From positions 2,418,001-2,482,000 of the forward strand of contig BSDZ01000089.1 in assembly GCA_030268105.1 (NCBI GenBank): a DNA stretch of 64,000 nt. Direction: 5' to 3'. Below the pieces are notes generated by a model. That model saw nothing but the letters and a program-made list of their open reading frames with translations. It was not told the origin of the DNA and did not search any database. A program made the translations under genes and the position numbers. How positions within the stretch are numbered: position 1 is the first letter of the stretch; the number at the start of each line of letters is the position of its first letter. Of the stretch, positions 36,901 through 45,616 are shown piece by piece. The stretch comes from Volvox africanus (Eukaryota; Chlorophyta; Chlorophyceae; Chlamydomonadales; Volvocaceae).

Positions 36901-39537
36901 GTCGACTGATTGGGTTTGTGCGTCTGGGCGGTGTGTATTACCGTACTTCCACCTGGCTTGCCTCACCCGGTCCCCGCTCCCGCCCCTGTTTCCCTGTCTG
37001 TGCCTCACCCTCCCCTTACGTTCAGAGGCTTCCGCGCCAAGGTGGGCATCTTCACGGGCGTGCCGCTGTCAGTGGTGCCCCATGCCACCACGGGCCGAGC
37101 GGACTACTTTGGGGCCATGGTCAACCGGGCGGCGAGGCTCATGGCGGGGGCCAAGGCGGGCCAGGTAGGCCGGAAAAGAACGGCGGAGATGGGGGAGGTG
37201 GAGATGGTGGGGGTGGAGATGGGGGAGGTGGAGATGGGAGAGGTGGAGATGGTGGAGGTGGAGATAAGATGGTGGAGGTGGAGATGGGAGAGGTGGAGAT
37301 GGTGGAGGTGGAGATAAGATGGTGGAGGTGGAGATGGTGGAGGTGGAGATGGGGGAGGCGGAGATGGGGGAGGCGGAGATGGGGAGGCGGGTGTGTGGGC
37401 AGAGAGAGACTTGAGAGACTTTTATCTGAGGACACGAGGTCTGAGGCAAACGACATCCCGGGGGCGTCTTTCGCCGAGGGGCAGTACCAAGCATCTGCCT
37501 CTGCAGTACGACCCCTCTGCCACTGCGCCAGCCGGATAGTGCGGCTGCAGCTAAAGGTTTTGTCCAAGCTGATCGACCTGGACGGGGAGCCTCTCCGTGC
37601 AGGTGTTGATGGACAAGGTGGCGGGGCTGGATGTTCTGAGGGAGTGGCGACAAGCTGCAGATGAGGCGGCGACGGCGATGGCGATGGGCGCACACCTATC
37701 CGCATCCTCTGGTGAGCCGGGGGGGGAGGGGAGGGATACAGGAGGAGGCGTGGAGAGAGGGTGCGGGCCAACAGGGGGGGTTCTGTAAGCTAGACGTGAG
37801 GAATAGGAGTCCGTGTGTATACTCACACGGAATCCTCAGCTGACTCCCCAGCTGACTCCCCAGCTGACTCCCCAGCTGACTCCCCAGCTGACTCCCCAGC
37901 TGACTCCCCAGCTGACTCCTCAGCTGTGAGTGAATGGGTGTACAGTGCAGTGTGTTGCACGCCGGTTATACTTGGTTGCAGTACTGTGCCGTACCGTGCA
38001 GCACATTGCCTCAGGTTGGTGCCCTTTTGCGTATATCTAACTTCCACATTAAAGAGCCATCATATGGCTAACCGCCGCATGCCCTTCACCAGGTCTTACA
38101 CCAGTTTCCACCAGCGCCGCGGCGGCAGCACAACACCCGCTGCAGCCGCCGCCGCCTCGGTCCCCGTCTCGGCTGCTCGTGGAGGAGGAGGACAGGGGGT
38201 CTTCGGGGGTCCGATGCGGTGACGCGAGCGAGGGGATTCTGCCGGAGGCGGCGCTGCTGTCCTTCACTGCGGGGCTCCTGCCGCTGTCGTCAGGTGCAGC
38301 TGTGGAGGCGCCTGTACCGCCACTGCCGACGAGAGAGGTGCCCCAGTACATGACAGCAGCGATACCGCGAGCTTCATCACCGCCCCTACCCATAACTTCA
38401 CCCTTACCAACATCACCACCACCTCCACCACTAACAACAACAACAACAATACCGACACCGACACCGACACTGACATTGACACCGACACCGATACCGACAC
38501 TGACATTGACACCGACACCGATACCGACACTGACATTGACACCGACACCGACACCGACACTGACATTGACACCGATACCGATACCGACACTGACATTGAC
38601 ACCGACACCGACACCGACACTGACATTGACACCGACACCGATACCGACACTGACGCCGCCATCTGATGACGAGCAACATGTCGTTGCCACCGCGGCTGTT
38701 GCGACATCAACTGATGCTGTCGCCGCAACACCAATCGCTACTGCTGTCTCACAAACTGCTGCCGCTGCACCGCTCGCCGCGGCTGCCGTAGCATCAATTG
38801 CTACTGCGACACTAACCGCCACTTCCGCTACACCAACTACCGGTGTTACAGCAGCAGCCGGCAGCGGCCGCCTTATCCCCCCTGTCCGTACCCTGGACCG
38901 CGGTGCACAGCCGCCCGCGATCCCGGGTTTCGCGCCATCAGTGCCATCACCGGTATCCCCAGGGGTTCCCGCAGGAGGCACGGGAGGCACGGGCACCGGT
39001 TCGGTATCTGCATCCACTGGCTCAAGGGTTGAATGCGGTCCGGGGCCTGGACCCGGGAACCCCACACCGCCTCCGCCACCGACACCAGGTGGTGCCGCCG
39101 CCGCAGTGGCCAGCAGCGGGGTCCTCATCTACGAGCACTACCTGGTGGCACTGGGTGCTGGAGCACTCGCTTCGTCCGCCCTGGCGGTGTTGGCCCCTGC
39201 CCAGGTACAGGTGGTCGACCTGGGCATGTACAAGTTCAAGGGCCTTCCCGAGGGGCAGGCGGTGGTTTCCGTTCAGCTGAAGTCGGCCTGGGCTTCGGCC
39301 GCTCCTGCTGCGGGAGGTGGTGGGAGTGGATTTGAGGGCGACGGAGGGCCATCAAGCATCCAGTCGCGAGGAACAGGGGAAACGGAAGTGGGAGGCGGCG
39401 GCGGCGGCGGGCGAAAGGTTTGCGGTCTTAATGCGAAGGCAGCGCTGCTGGCGTCGGGCAAAGGGCTCCTGGAGGAGGTGCTGGTGGCGCTGCCCATGCC
39501 TTTGCCAATCAGTGGAGGCGCCCTGCTGCCGCCCTGA
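19076..39537 (+). CDS. cyclase A: receptor-type LRR/class III nucleotide cyclase, complete
   Basis: The modelled exons are 19076-19218, 19318-19409, 19491-19570, 20846-20941, 21425-21477, 22161-22359, 22676-23238, 23425-23866, 24257-24304, 24530-24642, 25159-25609, 26189-26960, 27301-27416, 27650-29568, 30203-31787, 32132-32418, 32639-32795, 33305-33884, 34601-34943, 35610-35990, 36518-36594, 37026-37164, 37603-37711 and 38093-39537 (TGA). All joins keep phase except 19570 to 20846, where one small exon is probably missing. The product, about 3,400 residues, is a predicted type I membrane protein: signal peptide, LRR cap and two LRRs outside, one helix, then C1 cyclase half, huge linker, C2 cyclase half and tail inside. 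It should make a cyclic nucleotide from ATP or GTP. The ATG at 19076 is chosen because it opens a clean signal peptide. Its tandem paralogue starts at 45617. Confidence 0.8.
20617..20690 (+). repeat. GTGTAT microsatellite in a cyclase A intron
   Basis: About twelve copies of a 6-bp GTGTAT/GTATGT unit lying upstream of the exon at 20846. Confidence 0.85.
21142..21198 (+). repeat. 17-bp tandem repeat in a cyclase A intron
   Basis: Three copies of GACTGCTTCACGTATCC plus a partial copy. It lies in the intron between the two LRR exons, the same intron that carries a large minisatellite in cyclase B. Confidence 0.8.
23425..23866 (+). other. cyclase A: transmembrane exon
   Basis: Near its start this exon reads IMLGVVIPIGTSAVIAWLVL and then IVLLC, a single membrane helix of about 25 residues followed by basic residues (GSRMTR), the expected cytosolic side. 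It ends in phase 1 after KPPG, matching the paralogue's exon, which ends ANAPG. Confidence 0.75.
24257..25609 (+). other. cyclase A: C1 cyclase half-domain
   Basis: Exons 24257-24304, 24530-24642 and 25159-25609. The first metal-binding Asp sits in VTLVATDVEGSTELWEW, its codon split by an intron; the second is in ITTEGDAFLVAFHDPVDAVR. Then come GLSVRMGIATGVPS and RRMQYTGALLRLATGIAELG. In that last segment the class III VNxAxR pattern is replaced by ALLRLAT, so the transition-state Asn and Arg are missing. The usual Lys/Glu purine-selecting position before GD is Thr. Confidence 0.8.
29887..30098. mobile_element. 212-bp foldback (MITE-like) element in an intron of cyclase A
   Basis: The outer 50 bases (29887-29936) and the reverse complement of the last 50 (30049-30098) match at 47 of 50 positions by eye, beginning ACTCCCCC and ending CTGCTTATTG. 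A further copy of GACGATACTGCTTAT lies at about 29,949. The centre is AT-rich and non-coding. It sits in the intron 29569-30202, just upstream of an exon. No clear target-site duplication is seen, so mobility is inferred from structure. Such a hairpin could also be a small-RNA precursor. Confidence 0.65.
32911..33055 (+). repeat. CTA/ATA trinucleotide-rich tract in an intron
   Basis: A run of nine or so pure CTA triplets is followed by degenerate AATAAT/ACT triplets over about 140 bases, inside the intron 32796-33304 of cyclase A. Confidence 0.85.
36216..36419 (+). repeat. 25-bp minisatellite, about 8 copies, in a cyclase A intron
   Basis: The unit is close to CGCCCAAGGGAAGTGGGTTT plus CCAGC, with C/G alternation at a few sites. 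It lies in the intron 35991-36517; the same intron in cyclase B (62502-62693) lacks it. It opens spurious frames on both strands. Confidence 0.9.
37185..37391 (+). repeat. GGAGGTGGAGAT-type G-rich repeat next to a splice donor, cyclase A
   Basis: Interleaved GGAGATGGG and GGAGGT units begin about 20 bases after the donor at 37165. The equivalent intron of cyclase B carries a related but differently built repeat. Potential G-quadruplex on the coding strand. Confidence 0.85.
37837..37925 (+). repeat. 12-bp minisatellite in the last intron of cyclase A
   Basis: About seven tandem copies of CAGCTGACTCCC between exons 37603-37711 and 38093-39537. Confidence 0.9.
38093..39537 (+). other. cyclase A: C-terminal exon
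   Basis: A Thr/Pro-repeat and Ala-rich stretch is followed by VQVVDLGMYKFKGLPEGQ, the terminal strand motif of class III cyclases (LG-x-x-x-FKG), then a Gly-rich tail ending at TGA 39535-39537. The exon begins 'GT' after TTCACCAG and completes the Gly codon begun at 37711. Confidence 0.7.
38451..38655 (+). repeat. in-frame Thr/Pro/Leu repeat in cyclase A
   Basis: A tandem array of 30-bp-scale units built from ACCGACACCGAT and ACACTGACATTG encodes repeats of the type PTLTLTPTPI. The array stays in frame through the exon. Its antisense frame (Val/Gly/Ser repeats) is a shadow. Confidence 0.85.
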
Positions 39538-39697
39538 CGAAGAGCAGGGTACTGCATGGGGGGCCAGCTGGGAGGTGCCTCCGTGAATGTCCTCCGGGCG
39601 GGTTTAGTTTGTGATCCGCAGATGGCGTGTTCAGCTGCGTGTAGACATGTTGCGGGTAGATGGTGTCGTCCGCTGTTTTGGTGAAGCCACCTAGTGG

Positions 39698-39702
39698 TGT
39701 AA
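39698..39702 (+). other. candidate TGTAA poly(A) signal of cyclase A
   Basis: The first TGTAA after the stop at 39537 that I noticed, 160 bases downstream and just before a GGT repeat at 39,732-39,769. A later TGTAA near 40,876 is the alternative. Confidence 0.3.
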
Positions 39703-39731
39703 GAGTCGGTGGCATTTTTTTTGCCAACCTC

Positions 39732-39769
39732 GGTGGTGGTGGTGGTGGTGGTGGTGGTAGTGGTGGTAA
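39732..39769 (+). repeat. GGT trinucleotide repeat in the cyclase A 3' region
   Basis: About nine consecutive GGT triplets plus near copies, downstream of the cyclase A stop codon. Confidence 0.85.
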
Positions 39770-42700
39770 TAGTTCTGATGGTGGAAACCATGGTGGTGAT
39801 CATATGGTGGCAGCATATAGGATTTGACGGATGATGTGCGCGTCATGGGATTTGCACAATTGCCACTAGCCGTTCTTCCATGCGCTGTCCCCCACATCTC
39901 CCTCAACAGCTTTTCCCTGATGAATGCCGTCCCACCCCGGCGCCGGTGGAGAAAAGCGACTGCCGGGGAGCTACCCATAGGGATACAATCATGGCTTGGT
40001 CAAATTGTCATGGGGGGGTGCGAAGGTCTTGTATCATATTGCATTATCCTATTCGTAGGATTAAAACTTAAATTTCCTCGTAGGATTGAACTCCGCTGCG
40101 GTTTGTTATAAAGCTACGCACAGCCTTTAGCAACAGCTCTCGATCTAATCTGTCGCCAGCTTGGAGAGAGTGTCCAAGGAAAAGAGGTGGATTGATTGGC
40201 AGCTTGGGGCGGACGGTCGGATGGGTGGGACGAGCAGGAGATGGCCAAGGTCTATCTCCAACCAATTTGCCGTTCATTATTAAATGCTGTCACCTTGGGG
40301 TGACGCCCTGCATTGCACCGCACCGCATCGCATTGCATCGCATCGCACTGTCACCCCAAAGGCGCCAGGCTCCTGAAAACGGAGGGCCGGAGGGTCCCCT
40401 CCCGGGGATTGCGTGGAGTGGGCGGAGGAGTCCAGCGGTCGGAGTCGGGCTTCTAGGAAGTGGGCGCAGCTTGGAGTTTGGTCGTACTCAGATAGTCCGT
40501 CTTGAGGCACGGACTGAATCATCGTTGCGTGTTTAATGTCGGGCTGGCGGAGCGCACCACACTTCCAGCCTGGAAGTGCAGGCGGGGCAACTACTGGGTT
40601 TGCGTAAAGGCGTTCGAGCAGGGGTTCTGCGCGCGTGCAAGTTAGATGTGGAAAGCGGAAATGAAGGCGGAAAGACCGAGAGCACTCGGGGAGAGTGAGC
40701 AGGTAGCTCGGGCGGGCTGTGTCTGCACTGCCACGTTCTTGTTATTTAGTTGATGCCCGTCGGCTTTTGAAAGCAGCTTCGCTTCCATCCAGCCGAGGAT
40801 GACGAACGATTGATGACTACTGATGGCTCTTGTGAGCTGTACTGATGTACAGCTCTTGTGGGTGTATGTATGTGTATGTTTTCTGTAATCCTCGTTCACC
40901 ATCTGTGAAAGAGACATTTGCTGGCACCGCTTGAACCGAGGGCGGGGATCGACGCTGACCTCACATTGGTTCCTGCCCATCAAACCCCAGCTGCGAACCA
41001 ATTGCCTATCGGTTATTATCTGTTTTCTTCGTTGTAGCGTCGTCGTGGCGGCACCACTCGCGATGCTTGGTTGTTAGCGTACATGTGATATTACAGGGAA
41101 GGAAGGGCGAGTGTTGTCTTGGAGCGAGGTATATGTACGCATAAGCAATAAAATATAAGTTTATAAAGGGTGGTGGTTATCGGCACATGATGACAGATGG
41201 AAGATGTACCGCCATGGATGCTGATGAGGACACCGTGCGGCCCCGACTTCTTTCCAAGGTATCATGGCGGTATGTCCCTTCTGTAGTTTCTGTTTCACAA
41301 CGCTCATTTCGGCGTGTGCTCCCAAGGGCGTGCTGTTGACAGCACCATGACGCTGCTGCTGGTGGGAGCTGTGGCGGTCGTGGGTGGCCGGAGGCGGAGC
41401 TACCTGGAGACGTGCGTGCACAAGAAAGCACGGTTGATATCAGGCCTGTGTGTGCAGCTTTGGATAAGACGCACGGTGATTAGAGGAGCTCTGCAGCAGA
41501 GCTCTCCACACAATGCATTTTCCTGCAAGCAGCTTTATTAAGGTGCAAAAATAGGAAGCTCAGCGAAGACGCCCAAGTGGCTCTCTGGCTCAATTATGTT
41601 GGGGTTATAGATGAGAGGGTTCATCGGAACGGTTAGGGCCCCCTTCTGAGTACAGTCGTAGAGTGTCTTTACGCCGCCGTACCGCCATCATGGCTGGCTC
41701 CGAAATCACATGCAGCAGCCTGCTTCTGGAAGGGCACCTGGAAGGTTCCAGGCCTCCTGGGCAATCAACCTGATGACTTTCATTCCTTTGCACGTGCGTT
41801 GGGCGGATTGCTAGTACCAGTATATTTGTTGGACGTGTGTGGGGACCTATCCTATCCTATCCAGGGAATTAGTAAGGACACGGCTTCAACAAAAGAGCCT
41901 ACTGCTAGCTGTGCTCATCAACTCATCATTAACTCCAGTCCCAAGCGTGTATGTGTATTTGTACACGGCTTAGGCTTAGGCTTCATTTCCGTGTGTGCAA
42001 ACTTTGGAAGCGTGTGGATCGTTGGGCTATGATGCGCCAGTAGAAGAGAATCCATGGACTGACTTGCTTGTCCGTGATTTTGTCAGTGACAGGGGTTTTG
42101 GATGACTGCTGCGTATGTAGCTGTTGTATGAATGTAGTACGTGGCTGGGTGGGTTCTCGATGGATTCTGGATTCTGTTGGATTCTGGATTATAATTGCCC
42201 TTGGACCCGGCCCTGGCTCCCGGACCTTGAGGGGATATATACTATTGCTTCATAGAGAAGGTCCCTTACGTGAAAGAGGGATGATCCCTGGTGGTCATGC
42301 ATAGCGGTTTGGCAGCAGGGTTTCTTTGGCAAAGTTTATCTATCTCTAACGCGTTTCATGATAGCAACGTACCGAGCTGGCTAGGTACCTAGGTACAGGA
42401 TGCTCATAATATCGCGCGATGCACATATTTGTGCAAAATAGTTTGCTTTTCTTCGCCTTGGGTTAGATTTCAACCATTTTCTTCATGGAAGTTTCCGTAT
42501 GAAGTGCACATGTACGAGCTCATTGAAATTTGTAACCATCTACCTATCCAGTTTTAAAGTTTGGGCTGATACTTTATAAAGTTAATTTATTATAGGAGAT
42601 TACTTGAACATTAATCTCTTTTAAGATGTTCGATCCATGATCCTTTAAGTTGTTCGGACCCGCAGCAGGCCGTGCGAGGTTATTTGGCTATTTTGTGAAA

Positions 42701-45616
42701 TGCGCACGGTTTGGGAAATCCCGTTAGATTGAATAAAAGAGCTCCAGCTACTGGCAGTTTTTGTTCTTTGTCACGTACATCGGAGGATTACTGATGCTTA
42801 TCAGTACGCATCAGTACCCACGTACCCGCGCAAGCAAGCCGATGGAAATAAGGAATCTTAAGCTGCCCCCCTTAACAAAATGCAATAATTATAGCCGACG
42901 ATCTTGCGACATTTGAGCGCATCTTTGATATCTGATTGACCCAGAATGATAATTGGTGCCTGTATTATATTGCCTTTACCCACCTCCCCCGATGTTGCGG
43001 GCTTGCGTTAGGCATCCTGGTTAGTATGGGCCTTGAAATGCCCTTAGTAAGGCCCTTGGCAAGGCAGTTGTACGGCGGATCTCACGCCTGACACCGATTT
43101 GTAACAGCGATGGCAATGGCAAATTGTCCGTGAGCAACAACTTAAGTCGTCATGTCTAGGTGACCCACTCGATGAGCAACCGCAGGACACACATGCACTT
43201 CTTCCCTTCATAAGAGAGAGAGATGATTGATTTGTCTCTCCAATATTCGTTTGGGTGCGAGGTTTCCGTCCACAACAAAGACCGGCGAAGCACACGACGC
43301 CCTGGGTCATCTAACTCCCATCCAGCAAGGGAGACGCAGACTTCATACTGGAATAAGTGAGATGTTCAGCAGCAGCTAACAACAAGTTATATACCAAAAA
43401 ACGGACAAACGGTTTTTAGTCGATGAAACAGCTAAAGACAGGCGTCATCCGTTGCCAGGCGGGGTGACCTGTTCCCTACCCTGGCGGGCTAGCTAAGCAA
43501 TTGGGGCAAGAGCGAGGACGTACATATGCACGGCGCCAAGCAAGCGCAGTGTTTTACGCATTTCGGCTAACCGCGATTGGCGATGGGTTCGGATGGCACA
43601 GGATCCATCACGATACATCACAAGTAGCATGCAGCAGGGAGACCTACAACCTTCACCAGTCCGACACGGCCACTCTATATCACACTTGCGTGCGCCACTG
43701 TGAACAAACGGCAGCATGTACACCTTCACCTCTTTGCGGAGGGGCGTTTGCGAAAAAACCAGCTATGGCTACAGCCCATGGGGTGAAGGCCTCAGCGCAC
43801 CCTTTGGTTGAGAAAGTGGATAGCTGGCTGGCAGAATGGCTCTATCTGGGACCGCGTGCGTGGCTGAGATGCAGAGCCGCTACTCATAGAGAGAGGGGCG
43901 CCATGCATGACCAACCACCGTCACGCCTGAACTTTTCATGTATCTTGCCACGCACCATAAATGTCTGGATACCACCATCATCTGTACCACCATCATCCGC
44001 ATGGTAAATGAAGCCACTGCGGGGACAAATCGCTGTGTTGGAGCTTGCCAAAGGACCCCAGTGTCCGGCAGTATGTGTCCTATCTGGATGCTCTCTCAGG
44101 GGCCCCTCTGGTCATCTCTATCACCCACTTTCACTCAAATACTTACTTCGTACCCAGCGCTCCTAACGAGTCGAGCCTTTCGCAGACAAGACTTCATGCA
44201 TTATTACCCCCTATCATATCACTGTCCCTGGGTAAACATCAACTGAAGAGGGGGGGAAGGAACTGGCCTACCTGGCGGTGATAATACCGCCCTTTCCTCC
44301 CACGGGTCCCGACGGCTCAGCCGCCGAAGCTGTTGCCTAAATGTTCCTGAGACAGTACCTACCGCCGCCCGTGCCTGCATGGCCGCACCCTGACCTGGCG
44401 CATGCAGGGGCAAGGCCTCCCCGCGGAAAGATGCATGAGGGGAGCGAGGGTGGGCGAGGAAAGCGAGATGTCACCCAGAAAAAAATGATGATTGCTCTAT
44501 ACTACGCAGCCAAAAAAACAAAACGTCTTTAAGGATACTCGTCATGGCGCGAACGCCGGGACTCCGAAACCCATAGTGGGACGACCCCTCGGAGATGGTA
44601 TTCTGCTTCCCTAAACAGTAGTTATAGAACAATCCAAAGTGTTTACTTCCGGGCCGCACCCCCGCACGCGCCCTCATCCGTTTGTGGAGAAACTTACGAT
44701 AACTTTAGCAGGAACGGGGAGTGATCAATATTGATTCCTTTTGAATAATATGGTAGCGTTCGTTTGTGGTCTCGGGTGTCAAAATAACCAGACATATGTT
44801 GCTAAAAGGGCCCTACGCCATGTCCCAGATCGACGGAGGGTTCATTTTCACCTAGACACGCATCTTATCCCTTAGGCTGCACTAAATAAAGCTCGTCTGA
44901 TATCCCCGGCCAGGTATCGGTATCCTCTGCATCTGAGCCTAGGTGACACAAACCTAAGTAGTTAAATGCATGATAAGCTATTGCAAAAAAACGAAAAGCA
45001 TTTTAGGTCAGTACCACCTTACGGGTTATGCAATTATGATCATATTCAACGCTTAATAAGGAGCTCTCCGCATGCGCGTCCATGCCATTCGAGAAACTGA
45101 AGCTGCATGCACACAATTCGTTCTTTGATGGCACATTACACTTGCCGAAATTATGCTATTCACCTTACTCGGCTGGGTAGAGCCGTAGACCGTGTTTCGC
45201 TATACGGTACACCGTTTCTCCCGGCCGGTTAAGATATTATGATAGCCATTACAGTAAAATGATATTTTAACACATAATTAATTTCATCATTTAAATCACA
45301 CTTAACCATGGGAATGATTGGATGTAAATGTCGTTACGGGTAGTACTGTCAGGTGGTAAGGTCGTATGTCAGGTCTCCAAGTCATTTTCAACGCATTCGT
45401 CACTCTACCGCAAAATAAAACTATGTGGGTTGAGTCATCTTAACTAGATTGGTTTTCCTCATGTTCTATCTTATCTTCACTTTAGCATTTCAGTGAAAAG
45501 TCTAAAAATAATTAGCAATTTACAATACGGTTATATTATCTTATATATTACAAGTTAAAAATAAAAATGCTATCTTAAAACTGCCATACACTTTTGCCCC
45601 AGACGTATCCGTTGGG
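39770..45616. other. spacer between cyclase A and cyclase B
   Basis: No complete gene is supported on either strand. 42,300-43,000 and 44,700-45,600 are AT-rich. A frameshifted coding-like fragment lies near 44,000. The last 100 bases should contain the cyclase B promoter; a TATA-like TTATATATTA lies at 45,541-45,550, about 70 bases before the ATG. Confidence 0.45.
44005..44110 (+). pseudogene. possible frameshifted coding fragment
   Basis: From an ATG at about 44,005 one frame reads KPLRGQIAVLELAK. After a one-base shift the next frame reads DPSVRQYVSYLDALSGAPL. The two halves look like one continuous protein segment broken by a single-base insertion or deletion. No family is recognised and no longer context is found. 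It could be chance. Confidence 0.2.

Larger units (their letters stand above)
34601..37711 (+). other. cyclase A: C2 cyclase half-domain
   Basis: Exons 34601-34943, 35610-35990, 36518-36594, 37026-37164 and 37603-37711. Key segments: HALIVIDMGVHRLQLPAL; RLSLMFIQPAGYSAVANANL, where the first metal Asp is replaced by Gln; YECQEYECTFMVACNGP, where GD is replaced by EC; DWPTDLF; FRAKVGIFTGVPLSVVPHAT; and GRADYFGAMVNRAARLMAGA, an intact D-x-F-G-x-x-VNxAxR motif. VLMDKVAGLDVLREW completes the fold. The half thus supplies the purine-site Asp and the Asn/Arg pair but no metal ligands. Confidence 0.8.

Noticed and set aside
38049..39128. 359-residue reading frame on the minus strand (Val/Gly/Ser repeats)
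   Set aside because: It is the antisense shadow of the in-frame Thr/Pro repeat of the cyclase A C-terminal exon, which has splice borders and the conserved FKG motif on the + strand.
43501..44007. 168-residue frame in the spacer
   Set aside because: No coding-like composition, conserved motif or splice context.
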